64,000 nt of DNA from CBDFHV01 sp965247705 (GCA_965247705.1 CBDFHV010000033.1:1-64000); one strand, 5' to 3'; shown: positions 41,188-50,479, counted from the stretch's first letter. Notes: generated by a model not told the origin, from the letters alone. Made by a program: numbers and translations.

Positions 41188-41979
41188 ATGGGCGCGAGAC
41201 CAACATCGATCCTGATTACCGGCGCCTCCAGCGGCATCGGCCGCGCCCTCGCGGAAGCCTATGCGGCCGAGGGCGTGTGGCTGGCCTTGAGCGGCCGTAG
41301 CACGGACCGGCTGGAGACCGTCGCGCGCGCCTGTCGGGACCGCGGCGCCCAAGTGCGGGCGGAGATCGTCGACGTTGGGCAAGCGGAAGCCATGGCCAAC
41401 TGGATCGCCGAGACCGACCGGGCGGTGCCCGTGGACCTGGTGGTCGCCAACGCCGGGGTATCGGCTGGCACCCTCGTCGACGGGGCGAGCGGCGCGATCC
41501 GTGAGTCGGAGATCTCCGTGGACAGCATTGAGGGAATCTTCCGCACCAACGTCAATGGGGTGTTCAATACGGTCCTGCCCGTCCTTCCTGTCATGCGGCA
41601 ACGGCGGCGCGGGCAGATTGCCATTGTCAGTTCCATTGCCGGGTACCGCGGTCTCCCCACGTCACCTGCGTATGCGGCCAGCAAAGCAGCCGTGAAGTCT
41701 TGGGGCGAGGGTCTGCGCCCGCTATTGGCACCGTACGGCGTCGGCATTACCGTCATCTGCCCGGGATTTGTCGAGAGCCGCATCACGTCCCAGAACCCCT
41801 TCCCCATGCCCTTCCTGATGGATGCCCCGCGCGCCGCCCGCATCATCCAACGGGGGCTGGAACGCAATCGGGCCCGTATCGCTTTCCCCTGGCCCATGGC
41901 CATGGGCGCCTGGTTGGCCGCGGCCCTACCGCCGGCGATGGTGGACGGGGCGCTCGCCCGCCTGCCCCGCAAGGAGTGA
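41188..41979 (+). CDS. Short-chain dehydrogenase/reductase (SDR)
   Basis: 263 residues. Rossmann motif LITGASSGIGRALAEAYAAEG, NAG motif VVANAGVSAG, catalytic Ser in IAIVSSIAGYRGLPTS and Tyr/Lys in AYAASKAAVKSWGEGL. The C-terminus has hydrophobic patches and a PxxVES-like substrate loop (CPGFVESRIT). Substrate unknown. It diverges from yicC (89 bases) and converges with mltG (10 bases), so it stands alone between two minus-strand blocks. Confidence 0.88.
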   Translation: MGARPTSILITGASSGIGRALAEAYAAEGVWLALSGRSTDRLETVARACRDRGAQVRAEIVDVGQAEAMANWIAETDRAVPVDLVVANAGVSAGTLVDGASGAIRESEISVDSIEGIFRTNVNGVFNTVLPVLPVMRQRRRGQIAIVSSIAGYRGLPTSPAYAASKAAVKSWGEGLRPLLAPYGVGITVICPGFVESRITSQNPFPMPFLMDAPRAARIIQRGLERNRARIAFPWPMAMGAWLAAALPPAMVDGALARLPRKE

Positions 41980-41989
41980 CCAGGGGCTG

Positions 41990-42976
41990 TCAGCGCTCTT
42001 GGCGTTGTTTTTGGAAGCGCCGCCATCGCTCTACATTCCGATTGTGCTCCTTGAGGGTACGGGCGAAGGCGTGCCCTCCCGTGCCATCGGCGACGAAGTA
42101 AAGCTCGTCCGTCTCGGCCGGGTGGAGAACCGCTTCAATGGCGGCGCGGCCCGGATTGCAGATGGGACCCGGGGGCAGGCCGTCGATGAGATAGGTGTTG
42201 TAGGGCGTCGGCTGCTTCAGGTCGGCGCGACTCAGGGGAGTTTGCAACCCGTCGACGGGATCGAGGCCGTAGGCGACCGTGGGGTCCGACTGAAGTCGCA
42301 TCCCCTTGCGCAGCCGATTGTGAAAGACGGCGGCGATGCGGGCGCGCTCCTGGGGCACGGCGGTTTCCCGCTCGACGATGGAGGCCAGAATCAGTGCCTG
42401 TTCCGCCGTGTCGATAGCCAGATCGGGGTTCCGGCCCGGCCACGATTTGGCCAGTAGATCGGCCATGGAGCCTAGCATGCGGTTGGCCATCTCGCGGCGG
42501 GAGTCGCCGTAGGAGAAGTGATATGTCTCCGGCAGCAGGCGGCCCTCGCCGGGGGATTGCCCCAGCGGACCAATCAGGCCGCCGGTGGCGGCGATCTTGT
42601 TCAGCACTTGGGCCGTCGTCAGACCCTCGGCGACGGTCAGGCGCCTGACCACGGTCTTGCCGCATTGCAGCAGCAGTGCCATGTCGCGCTGGCTGATGCG
42701 GGCGGGGACGGCATATTCCCCCGCTTTCAGGGCCGCATGCAGGCCCATGGCCCGCACGCCGAGACGGAACAGATCAGGTCGCTCGATGACGTCCGCTTGG
42801 GCCAGGCGGGTGGCGATGCCCTCGACGGAGGTGCCGTGTTCAATGATGACGGTGGTGGCGAAGGCCAGAGGCCCTGGCCGCACGAACTGGGCGTAGCCCC
42901 AAGCGGCGATTGCGCCGCAGATCACGCAGAGGAGAATGACCAGGGAGAGGAGGCGCCAGACGAGGCGCGCGATCAT
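41990..42976 (-). CDS. mltG: Endolytic murein transglycosylase MltG
   Basis: 328 residues. An N-terminal membrane anchor (LVWRLLSLVILLCVICGAIA) is followed by a LysM-like segment (FATTVIIEHGTSVEGIATRL) and the YceG domain with TVAEGLTTAQVL, LLPETYHFSYGD and ASIVERETAVPQERARIAAVFHNRL, containing the catalytic Glu. PTPYNTYLIDGLPPGPICNPG is the conserved end. It cuts nascent glycan strands in the periplasm. Directly downstream of fabF, as in many alphaproteobacteria. Confidence 0.95.
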   Translation of the reverse strand: MIARLVWRLLSLVILLCVICGAIAAWGYAQFVRPGPLAFATTVIIEHGTSVEGIATRLAQADVIERPDLFRLGVRAMGLHAALKAGEYAVPARISQRDMALLLQCGKTVVRRLTVAEGLTTAQVLNKIAATGGLIGPLGQSPGEGRLLPETYHFSYGDSRREMANRMLGSMADLLAKSWPGRNPDLAIDTAEQALILASIVERETAVPQERARIAAVFHNRLRKGMRLQSDPTVAYGLDPVDGLQTPLSRADLKQPTPYNTYLIDGLPPGPICNPGRAAIEAVLHPAETDELYFVADGTGGHAFARTLKEHNRNVERWRRFQKQRQER

Positions 42977-42983
42977 CGGGAAA

Positions 42984-44246
42984 TTATTCGAACTTCCGGA
43001 AGATCAGCGACGCGTTGGTGCCGCCGAAACCGAAGGAGTTGGACAGGATGACTTTCACCTTCCGCTCCTTGGCCACATGGGGAACCAAGTCCAGATCGCA
43101 GCCTTCCGAAGGGTTGTCCAGGTTCAAGGTCGGCGGCACGATTCCGCGCCCCAGGGCCAGAATGCTGAAAATCGCCTCCACCGCGCCGGCCGCCCCCAGC
43201 AGGTGCCCAATGGCGGACTTGGTGGAAGACACGGACGCATCGTACGCCGCCGCCCCAAACAGGCGCTTCACGGCCGCCAGTTCGATCTCGTCACCGAGCG
43301 GCGTCGAGGTCCCATGGGCGTTTATGTAGTCGATATCCTCCGGCGCCACGCCGGCGCTTTGCAAGGCCGCCTTCATACATCGGTAAGCGCCGTCGCCGTC
43401 CTGTCGCGGCGCCGTGATGTGGTGCGCATCGCCAGACATCCCGTAACCGGTCACTTCCGCATGGATGGTGGCGCCACGCCGCTTGGCGTGCTCCAGTTCC
43501 TCGAGGACCACGACTCCAGCCCCTTCCCCCATGACGAATCCGTCCCGATCCCGGTCCCAAGGCCGCGAGGCCTTCTGCGGCGTGTCGTTGAATCGGGTCG
43601 ACAAGGCCCGGGCCTGAGAGAAGCCGGCCATGCCGAGCTGGCAGATGGCGGCTTCGGCGCCGCCGGCGACCATGACGTCCGCGTCGCCCAGGGTGATCAG
43701 CCGAGCCGCGTCGCCGATGGCATGGGTGCCGGAGGCACAGGCGGTGACCACCGCATGGTTGGGTCCGGAAAAATGATGCCGGATGGACACTTGCCCGGAG
43801 ACCAGGTTGATCAGACTGGCCGGGATGAAGAACGGGCTGAGGCGCCGGGCGCCCCCTTCATGGACAATGATGGCGGCCCTCTCGATTTCCGGCAAGCCGC
43901 CGATGCCCGAGCCGATGAGAACGCCCGTGCGATTCCGCGAGTCCTCGTCTTCGGGTGCCCAGTCGGCATGCCGTAGTGCCTCCTCGGCCGCCCCGACACC
44001 GAACTGGATGAAGGTATCCATCCGCCGCTGCTCTTTCCGCGGCATAAGGGCATCAACGTCAAATCCGCCATCCTTCGAATCGCCACGCGGCACCTCGCCA
44101 GCGATCTTGGAGGCAAGACCGGTAACGTCGAAGGACTGGATAGTATCGATCCCCGACTCACCGGCAATCAGACGCTCCCAGGCGCGCTCCACTCCGCAGC
44201 CCAATGGCGTCACCAGGCCCAGCCCAGTGACCACAACCCGTCTCAC
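42984..44246 (-). CDS. fabF: Beta-ketoacyl-ACP synthase II
   Basis: 420 residues. Condenses acyl-ACP with malonyl-ACP in fatty acid elongation. Catalytic Cys in VTACASGTHAIGDA, His in YINAHGTSTPLGD and His in KSAIGHLLGAAGAVEA; C-terminal NSFGFGGTNASL. Starts MRRVVVTGLGLVTPLG. Part of fabD-fabG-acpP-fabF-mltG on the minus strand, 60 bases after acpP. Confidence 0.97.
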   Translation of the reverse strand: MRRVVVTGLGLVTPLGCGVERAWERLIAGESGIDTIQSFDVTGLASKIAGEVPRGDSKDGGFDVDALMPRKEQRRMDTFIQFGVGAAEEALRHADWAPEDEDSRNRTGVLIGSGIGGLPEIERAAIIVHEGGARRLSPFFIPASLINLVSGQVSIRHHFSGPNHAVVTACASGTHAIGDAARLITLGDADVMVAGGAEAAICQLGMAGFSQARALSTRFNDTPQKASRPWDRDRDGFVMGEGAGVVVLEELEHAKRRGATIHAEVTGYGMSGDAHHITAPRQDGDGAYRCMKAALQSAGVAPEDIDYINAHGTSTPLGDEIELAAVKRLFGAAAYDASVSSTKSAIGHLLGAAGAVEAIFSILALGRGIVPPTLNLDNPSEGCDLDLVPHVAKERKVKVILSNSFGFGGTNASLIFRKFE

Positions 44247-44306
44247 GGGATCTCTCGAAGACAGGGAAATGAAATTGGCACGCGGTCTGGACGACCCGGG
44301 GTCCGG

Positions 44307-44546
44307 TTAGGACGACGCGACGCCCTCGATAAACGAAATGGCGTCCTTGATGGTGAGTATCTTCTCCGCGGCATCGTCGGGAATTTCGCAGCCGAACTCC
44401 TCCTCGAACGCCATCACCAGTTCGACCGTGTCCAGACTGTCCGCGCCAAGGTCATCGATGAAACTGGCGTTGTCGGTCATCTTCGACTCTTCTACGCCCA
44501 AATGATCGACGACAATCTTCTTCACGCGCTCGGCGACGTCACTCAT
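44307..44546 (-). CDS. acpP: Acyl carrier protein
   Basis: 79 residues, acidic. The phosphopantetheine serine is in DDLGADSLDTVELVMA. Begins SDVAERVKKIVVDHLGV. An upstream in-frame extension to 44642 has no family similarity, so ATG 44546 was chosen. Confidence 0.97.
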   Translation of the reverse strand: MSDVAERVKKIVVDHLGVEESKMTDNASFIDDLGADSLDTVELVMAFEEEFGCEIPDDAAEKILTIKDAISFIEGVASS

Positions 44547-44702
44547 GCCTTCAATTCCTCGAATTGTGTCGGTTGAAACGAATTGCTGGGCGCGACGACA
44601 CTCCAGAATCGGCCGCATCGCGATAGGGAAAGGGCGTAACATACTTTTCCGACCAGGGAAAGCATCGCGGCGGCGTATCCTCGGCCCATCTGACCTGGGC
44701 CC
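44547..44702. other. Gap between fabG and acpP
   Basis: About 156 bases, unusually wide for this operon. It probably carries a separate acpP promoter, which fits the high expression expected of ACP. No firm motif was assigned. Confidence 0.35.
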
Positions 44703-45440
44703 CTAAACCATCAGCAAACCGCCGTTGACGTGGAGAGTCTGACCGGTCACATAAGCCGCTTCCTCGCTTGCCAGATAGACCGCCGCCGCGGCCACGTCCT
44801 CCGACCGACCCAAGCGCCCGGTGGGAATACGCGCCAGCAGGCGTTCCTTCTGTTCGTCGCTAAGCGCTTCGGTCATCGCCGTATGAATGAATCCCGGTGC
44901 GATGCAGTTGACCGTGATGCCGCGGGTCGCCACTTCCTGGGCCATCGCTTTCGACATGCCCACCAGCCCCGCCTTGGAAGCGGCGTAGTTGGCTTGCCCC
45001 GGATTGCCGCTGGTCCCGACGACCGAGGTGATGTTGATTACCCGCCCCCAGCGACCCTTCATCATGCCCCTGAGGCTCGCTCGGATCAGTCGGAAGGCCG
45101 CGGCCAGGTTGACGTCGAGAACGGCCAGCCAGTCGTCGTCGCTCATCCGCATGGCCAGGCCGTCCCGGGTCAGCCCGGCGTTGTTGATCAGGATATCGAT
45201 GCCGCCCATGGCACTTTCCGCGTCTTTGGCCAGGGCTTCCGCACCGCCGGGCTTGCCCAGGTCCGCCGGCACCACGTGGGTCCGGTCGCCAAGGTCGTGG
45301 GCCAGGGCCTCCAGCGCTCCCACCCGGGTTCCCGACAGGGCCACCACGGCGCCTCGTCCGTGCAGCGACCGCGCGATGGCGCCACCGATTCCCCCGGATG
45401 CACCGGTCACCACGGCGCGTTTGTCAGTGAGATCGAACAT
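44703..45440 (-). CDS. fabG: 3-oxoacyl-ACP reductase
   Basis: 245 residues, NADPH-dependent SDR of fatty acid synthesis. VVTGASGGIGGAIARSLHG (cofactor), NNAGLTRDGLAMRM, catalytic Ser/Tyr/Lys in INITSVVGTSGNPGQANY and AASKAG, C-terminal YVTGQTLHVNGGLLMV. Twenty bases separate it from fabD upstream. Confidence 0.97.
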   Translation of the reverse strand: MFDLTDKRAVVTGASGGIGGAIARSLHGRGAVVALSGTRVGALEALAHDLGDRTHVVPADLGKPGGAEALAKDAESAMGGIDILINNAGLTRDGLAMRMSDDDWLAVLDVNLAAAFRLIRASLRGMMKGRWGRVINITSVVGTSGNPGQANYAASKAGLVGMSKAMAQEVATRGITVNCIAPGFIHTAMTEALSDEQKERLLARIPTGRLGRSEDVAAAAVYLASEEAAYVTGQTLHVNGGLLMV

Positions 45441-45460
45441 GGGACGTTCCCCCTAGTGGA

Positions 45461-46405
45461 CTAAATCGTCTTGAGGAAGGCCTCGACTTCATCGGCAGTG
45501 CCCACCGCCACCGTCCCCAGGGAGCGGTCGATGCGCCTGGCAAGGCTACCCAGGACCCGCCCGGCGCCGATTTCCACCAGCGTCTCCACCTCCTGCTCAG
45601 CCATGAACAGGACGGATTCCCGCCAGCGCACGGGCGCGGTGACCTGGCGCACCAGAAGATCCTTGATCTCCGTCGGGTCGGTGACCGGGCGGGCGGTGAC
45701 GTTGGCGATCAGGGGGACCCCGGGCGCCTCCATGGCGACTCCCTCAAGCGCCTCCTCCATGACCTCGGCGGCCGGCGCCATGAGGGCGCAATGGAACGGG
45801 GCGCTCACCGGAAGCAGGATGCTGCGTCTGGCGCCGGCGTCGGAGGCCCGTTTCACCGCCCGCTCGACAGCGGCGCTGGAGCCGCTGATGACCACTTGTC
45901 CCGGCGCGTTGTCATTGGCGGCGGCGCAGACGTCGCCATCGGCGGTCTCGGCGGCGGCGATCTCCGTCACCGCGTCCAGATCCAGCCCCAGAATCGCCGC
46001 CATGGCCCCGTCGCCGACCGGGACCGCCCGTTGCATGGCTTCGCCGCGGGTTCTCAGCAGACGAGACGCATCGGCCAGGGAGAACGTATCCGCCGCACAA
46101 AGCGCCGCGTGTTCCCCCATGGAATGGCCGGCCACCATGGCGCAGACTTGATCGAGGACCAGCCCGCCTTCGACCTGTAGAACCCGCAATGTCGCCATGC
46201 TGACGGCAAGCAGGGCCGGCTGGGTGTTGGCGGTCAGAGTAAGTTCCTCGTTCGGCCCCTCGAAGATGTTGCGGCTCAGGTTCTGCTTCAGCGCCTCGTC
46301 CACTTCCTCGAAGACCTCTCGGGCGGCCGGAAAGTTCCCCGCCAATTCCGCGCCCATGCCCACAACCTGTGATCCCTGGCCCGGGAACACGAACGCACGC
46401 TTCAT
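45461..46405 (-). CDS. fabD: Malonyl-CoA:ACP transacylase
   Basis: 314 residues. Transfers malonyl from CoA to ACP. KRAFVFPGQGSQVVGMGAEL at the start, nucleophile Ser in VAGHSMGEHAAL, His in VSAPFHCALM, and QVTAPVRWRESV near the end. ATG 46405 was preferred over an upstream extension to 46471. First gene of the fab cluster, divergent from rpsF. Confidence 0.96.
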   Translation of the reverse strand: MKRAFVFPGQGSQVVGMGAELAGNFPAAREVFEEVDEALKQNLSRNIFEGPNEELTLTANTQPALLAVSMATLRVLQVEGGLVLDQVCAMVAGHSMGEHAALCAADTFSLADASRLLRTRGEAMQRAVPVGDGAMAAILGLDLDAVTEIAAAETADGDVCAAANDNAPGQVVISGSSAAVERAVKRASDAGARRSILLPVSAPFHCALMAPAAEVMEEALEGVAMEAPGVPLIANVTARPVTDPTEIKDLLVRQVTAPVRWRESVLFMAEQEVETLVEIGAGRVLGSLARRIDRSLGTVAVGTADEVEAFLKTI

Positions 46406-46480
46406 TGAGCCATCTCCGTGGCGACGATTCGGGACGGGCGAAACAGTCGGACCCCACCGTGGCGCTGTCAAGCGCGCCCC

Positions 46481-46508
46481 TTGCGCCCGACGTCGCGGTC
46501 GCTATAGT
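46481..46508 (+). promoter_or_regulatory. Probable rpsF operon promoter
   Basis: TTGCGC at 46481-46486 and TATAGT at 46503-46508 with a 16-base spacer form a plausible sigma-70-type promoter, about 85 bases before the rpsF start, in the region shared with divergent fabD. Confidence 0.55.
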
Positions 46509-46526
46509 GCGCGCCTTCCGCTCCTT

Positions 46527-46567
46527 GCCGGTGTTGGAACCGGCTATGCCCCGTCCGCGGGACGGGG
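46527..46567 (+). promoter_or_regulatory. Two adjacent hairpins in the rpsF leader
   Basis: GCCGGT-GTTGGA-ACCGGC (46527-46544) and CCCCGTCC-GCG-GGACGGGG (46549-46567) fold within the presumed transcript, just before the ribosome site of rpsF. Many bacteria regulate rpsF-rpsR through an S6:S18-binding leader RNA. Whether this one matches that motif was not established. Confidence 0.5.
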
Positions 46568-46594
46568 TTGAGACAAGCCGAGAGGAGTTATCGT

Positions 46595-47140
46595 TTGCCC
46601 TACTACGAAAGCGTTTTCATCGCGCGTCAGGACATCTCCGCCCCGCAGGTGGAAAGCATCACCGAATCCGTCACCAAATTGATCGAAGAGCAGGGCGGCA
46701 CGGTTGCCAAGACCGAGTACTGGGGCCTGCGAAGCCTGGCCTATCGCATCAAAAAGAACCGCAAGGGCCACTACGTCCTTCTCAACCTCGACGCCCAGGC
46801 CGACGCCATCCTGGAGATGGAGCGGCAGTTGCGCCTCAACGAGGATGTCGTCCGCTACCTGACCGTCAAGCTGGACGCCCTGGAAGAGGGCCCCTCGCCG
46901 ATGATGCAGCGTGGTTCGAGCGATCGGGGACGTCGCGACGAGCGCGGGGCACGCCCCGGTGGCGGCCCGCGAAGCGATGAATCGGGGCCCCGGGACAAAG
47001 TCGAATCCAAGGACAAAGTCGAATCCAAAGACAAAGTCGATTCTGAGGACAAGGTTAAATCCCCGGACAAAGGCGAATCCGGAGACAAGGGCGACGCCAA
47101 AGTGACTGAGGACAAACAAGGCTCGGGAGACGAGACATGA
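46595..47140 (+). CDS. rpsF: 30S ribosomal protein S6 with a long charged repeat tail
   Basis: 181 residues. Residues 1-100 are a normal S6 (PYYESVFIARQDISAPQVES, GGTVAKTEYWGLRSLAYRIK, LRLNEDVVRYLTVKLD). The start is TTG 46595 with AGAGGAG before it, since this gives the family N-terminus and no ATG fits. After about residue 110 comes an Arg/Gly patch, then a low-complexity tail of Lys/Asp repeats (KVESKDKVESKDK and variants), about 45 residues beyond the usual alphaproteobacterial length. Overlaps rpsR by ATGA. Confidence 0.93.
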   Translation: MPYYESVFIARQDISAPQVESITESVTKLIEEQGGTVAKTEYWGLRSLAYRIKKNRKGHYVLLNLDAQADAILEMERQLRLNEDVVRYLTVKLDALEEGPSPMMQRGSSDRGRRDERGARPGGGPRSDESGPRDKVESKDKVESKDKVDSEDKVKSPDKGESGDKGDAKVTEDKQGSGDET

Positions 47141-47388
47141 GCACCGCGGGAGGTCCCGGCGGCGGCCGGCGGCCGTTCTTTCGCCGCCGCAAGTCGTGTC
47201 CGTTCTCCGGCCCCAACGCGCCGACGATTGACCACAAGGACATCCGGCTGCTTCAGCGCTTCGTATCGGAGCGCGGCAAGATCGTACCCAGCCGGATTAC
47301 GGCGGTGTCCGCCAAGAAGCAGCGGGAGCTGGCGCGGGCGGTCAAACGTGCCCGATTTCTGGCCCTGCTCCCTTACGTGATCAAGTAA
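47137..47388 (+). CDS. rpsR: 30S ribosomal protein S18
   Basis: 83 residues. Binds S6 on the small-subunit platform. RRPFFRRRKSCPFSG, DIRLLQRFVSERGKIVPSRI and ARAVKRARFLALLPYV are the S18 signature. Translationally coupled to rpsF. Confidence 0.97.
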   Translation: MSTAGGPGGGRRPFFRRRKSCPFSGPNAPTIDHKDIRLLQRFVSERGKIVPSRITAVSAKKQRELARAVKRARFLALLPYVIK

Positions 47389-47463
47389 CGGCGGACGGAT
47401 TAAAGGCGGGTCGCGGCCCACCAGTGGTCTCGACCCCGTCAACGCATGACATGGGAACCACCG

Positions 47464-48405
47464 ATGTCCCGGTACATGATGTGGGCCCTGGTCGCTGGTG
47501 GCGCCAGCGCGATCGTGTTCCTGTCGGTTGCCGGCGGCGCGCAGGGCGGGATCCTGTTCGTCTACTTCGGATCGCTGCCCCTGTTGCTTGTCGGGTTGAG
47601 CGGCGGCGTGGCGGCGGGGACGGTGGCCTGTGCGTCCGCTTTCATTCTCGTGGGTGCCCTGGGAGGCGCCATTACAGCAATGCTATACGGTGTGATTCAT
47701 GCGGTGCCGGCTTTGATCGTGATCCGTCAGGGGCTGCAGCGCCGGGGATCGGGCGCAAGTGTGGCCGACTGGTATCCCGCCGGCGATATTCTCAGTGTCC
47801 TGTCGGCAACCGGGATGGGTTTGCTCGTGCTGGTGGCTGTGTTCCTTTGGATGGAGGACTTGCAGGTCGGCAGCGCCGTCGGCGCGCAACTGGATCAGAT
47901 CGCCCTCGCAATCCGGCCGGACATCGCGGTGGAAGAACGGGACATGTTCGTCTCGTTTCTGGTACCCCTGTTTCCAGGCATGGTGGGCGCTTCATGGATG
48001 TTGATGACGGTCATCAACGTCTCCGTCGCCCAGGGCCTGCTGGTTCGCGCCGGGCGCAACGTTCGGCCCAAGGGATCCTTCGGGGTCGCCAGCCTGCCGC
48101 TGTGGATGTCCTGGCTGCTGGTCGTCGCGGCGGCCATCGCCTTGCTGGGCCCTGGCGAGATGGGCTACATGGGCCGCAATCTGGCCATGGTGGCGGCCGT
48201 ACCATTCTTTTTCGTCGGCCTTAACATGGTGCACCTGTTGGCCCGGCGAACGACCACCCCCGGGCTACTGCTTGGGGTGTTCTATGTCATGGTTATCGTC
48301 TCCGCATGGTTGGCGATGGTCATCGCGGGTTTGGGTATCGTCGATCAATGGATCGGTCTGCGTGACCGCATCATCGGATCGGCTACCGGGAAGGGGAAGG
48401 AATAA
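47464..48405 (+). CDS. DUF2232 family polytopic membrane protein
   Basis: About 313 residues with some eight membrane segments. It occupies the place between rpsR and rplI where alphaproteobacteria commonly carry a DUF2232 (YybS-like) protein. LLVGLSGGVAAGTVACASAF, FPGMVGASWMLMTVINVSVA and a Gly-rich C-terminal helix fit that family. Function unknown. In-frame ATGs at 47446 and 47464 are both possible; the second begins right before the first membrane helix and has GGAA upstream. It ends one base into rplI. Confidence 0.75.
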   Translation: MSRYMMWALVAGGASAIVFLSVAGGAQGGILFVYFGSLPLLLVGLSGGVAAGTVACASAFILVGALGGAITAMLYGVIHAVPALIVIRQGLQRRGSGASVADWYPAGDILSVLSATGMGLLVLVAVFLWMEDLQVGSAVGAQLDQIALAIRPDIAVEERDMFVSFLVPLFPGMVGASWMLMTVINVSVAQGLLVRAGRNVRPKGSFGVASLPLWMSWLLVVAAAIALLGPGEMGYMGRNLAMVAAVPFFFVGLNMVHLLARRTTTPGLLLGVFYVMVIVSAWLAMVIAGLGIVDQWIGLRDRIIGSATGKGKE

Positions 48406-49004
48406 TGGAAGTCATTCTTCTCGAACGCATCGATTCCCTGGGACAGATGGGCGATGTGGTCAACGTCAAGCCGGGTTTCGCGAGGAATTATTTGATTCCC
48501 CGGCACAAGGCCATGCGGGCGACGGAAGAAAACCGCGGCGTCTATGAACAGAAGCGGACGCAGCTCGAGGCTGTCAACCTGGAACGCCGGACGGAGGCCG
48601 AGTCCGTGGCCGGCAAAGCCCAGGACCTGTCCGTCATCCTGATCCGCCAAGCCGGCGAAGCAGGTCAGCTCTATGGCTCCGTCAGCGCCAAGGACATCGC
48701 GGCGGAGGTGACGCAAGGCGGCGTGACGGTCACCCGTTCCCAGGTCCGTCTGGAGCGGCCGATCAAGGCGCTGGGCCTGCACAAGGTGCGCATCAGCCTC
48801 CATCCGGAGGTGTCGCTCGCGGTGGCCGTGAACGTCGCCCGTTCCGAGGATGAAGCCAAGGTCCAGGCCGCGACGGGCCATGCAGTGGTGCACCGGGACG
48901 ACGACGATCACGAACAAGGCGCCGCCGCCCCGGAGGTTGCAAGCGAAGAAGCCGCCGAATCGACGGACGAAGCGCCGGCGGAGGCGGAAAAGCCCGCCCC
49001 TTAA
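48405..49004 (+). CDS. rplI: 50S ribosomal protein L9
   Basis: 199 residues. MEVILLERIDSLGQMGDVVN and VKPGFARNYLIPRHKAMRAT are the N-terminal rRNA-binding signature; the C-terminal domain includes GQLYGSVSAKDIAAEV and HKVRISLHPEVSLAVAVNVA. An acidic, Glu/Ala-rich tail follows after about residue 160, as in many alphaproteobacteria. Confidence 0.96.
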   Translation: MEVILLERIDSLGQMGDVVNVKPGFARNYLIPRHKAMRATEENRGVYEQKRTQLEAVNLERRTEAESVAGKAQDLSVILIRQAGEAGQLYGSVSAKDIAAEVTQGGVTVTRSQVRLERPIKALGLHKVRISLHPEVSLAVAVNVARSEDEAKVQAATGHAVVHRDDDDHEQGAAAPEVASEEAAESTDEAPAEAEKPAP

Positions 49005-49117
49005 GCGAGACCTGTACGAGCCCTCCCTTGGCGATTTTGCCTTGACAGGGACCCGCATCGGACGTCTACGAAAGCGTTGGAGACTTGCATTCGCGGTTAC
49101 GGACGGCATAGAGGGCC

Positions 49118-50365
49118 ATGCTGTTCGCTCGCACCTTGAGACGAATCGTCAAGACTGGCGGCCTGCGCGTTGTCGATGCCGACGGCAGGGTCGATGACGT
49201 CGGGACGCCCGGCCCGTCTTGCGTCGTCATTCGCCTTCATGACCGTGCCGTCGAACGGCACCTTGCCATCCATCCCGAATATTGGATCGGGGCTGCCTAC
49301 ACCGACGGCACTCTGACAATCGAAGAAGGCTCGCTGCAGCAGTTTCTGGCGCTTCTGTGCGAAAACGTCGGACGGCAGGCCGACTGGCGCTCGCCCTGGG
49401 GCAACTTTTTCAGAAGGCTGGCCATGCGGCTCGCCCTCCTGCATACCATCAATCCCGTCTCCGCCGCCCGCCGCAAGATTTCCCACCATTACGACTTGTC
49501 GGGGGCCCTGTTCGACCTGTTCCTGGACGGTGACCGCCAGTACTCCTGCGCCTATTTCGCCGAACCGGACATGAGCTTGGCGGACGCCCAGACGGCCAAG
49601 CAGGATCACATCGGCAGAAAGCTGCTGCTGAAGCCGGGTCAGCGGGTCCTGGACATTGGCTCCGGGTGGGGTCATCTGGCCCTTCGCATGGCCCGCCGGG
49701 ACGGGGTGGACGTCACCGGCATCACCCTGTCCAGCGAGCAGTACGCGGCCGCCAACAAGGCGGCGCGGGAAACGGGCCTGGAAGACCGGGTGCGATTCAA
49801 GCTGCTTGACTATCGCCAGGTGGAGGGCACCTTCGACCGCATCGTCTCCGTGGGCATGTTCGAGCACGTGGGTCCGCGCGACTACCTGCACTTCTTCGAT
49901 GTCATGCGCGAGCGGCTTCGTGAGGACGGCGTCGCTCTCCTCCACACTATCGGCCAGTTCGACGGCGGCGGGCCGATCAATCCATGGATCGAACGTCACA
50001 TCTTTCCCGGCGCTTATACGCCGGCCCTGTCGGAAATCGTCCCCGTCATCGAAGCGCGGGGACTGTGGATCACCGACGTCGAGGTTTTGCGGCTCCACTA
50101 CGCGGAAACCCTCAAGGCATGGAACGAGCGATTCCAGGCCCACCGCGCGGAGGCGCGCAACCTCTATGACGAGCGGTTCTGCCGCATGTGGGAGTTCTAT
50201 CTGCTCAGTTGCGAGGCCGCGTTCCGCTTCCTGTCACTCACGGTGTTTCAGATCCAGATCGCCAAGCGTCGCGACACCGTGCCGCTGACCCGCGACTACA
50301 TGTACGAAAACCGGGACGCGGCAAGGGCCGCGCCGATACCGGATCGCCCGCAACGGATCGCCTGA
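49118..50365 (+). CDS. cfa: Cyclopropane-fatty-acyl-phospholipid synthase
   Basis: 415 residues. Transfers a methylene from SAM to cis double bonds of membrane lipids. SKISHHYDLSG-like segment (ARRKISHHYDLSGALFDLFL), SAM-binding LDIGSGWGHLALRMAR, GITLSSEQYAAANKAA, SVGMFEHVGPRDY and the C-terminal cysteine in YLLSCEAAFRF. It sits between rplI and dnaB, which are usually closer neighbours, so it may be a local addition. Confidence 0.93.
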   Translation: MLFARTLRRIVKTGGLRVVDADGRVDDVGTPGPSCVVIRLHDRAVERHLAIHPEYWIGAAYTDGTLTIEEGSLQQFLALLCENVGRQADWRSPWGNFFRRLAMRLALLHTINPVSAARRKISHHYDLSGALFDLFLDGDRQYSCAYFAEPDMSLADAQTAKQDHIGRKLLLKPGQRVLDIGSGWGHLALRMARRDGVDVTGITLSSEQYAAANKAARETGLEDRVRFKLLDYRQVEGTFDRIVSVGMFEHVGPRDYLHFFDVMRERLREDGVALLHTIGQFDGGGPINPWIERHIFPGAYTPALSEIVPVIEARGLWITDVEVLRLHYAETLKAWNERFQAHRAEARNLYDERFCRMWEFYLLSCEAAFRFLSLTVFQIQIAKRRDTVPLTRDYMYENRDAARAAPIPDRPQRIA

Positions 50366-50421
50366 TCGGGCTTGCGGCCGAATCGGCGAATCGGTCGTAA
50401 CGCGAAATGGTCACAGCTTGT

Positions 50422-50479
50422 CCCCCCTATTCACAGCGGGGGTCTCCGAATAGCTAAGTGTCCCCGGTATTTTCCGGGG
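50422..50479 (+). terminator. Two hairpins between cfa and dnaB
   Basis: CCCCC/GGGGG (about 50422-50442) and CCCCGG-TATTTT-CCGGGG (50462-50479) lie in the 167-base gap. Neither is followed by a long T-run, so a terminator is plausible but unproven; a dnaB leader structure is the alternative. Confidence 0.4.
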
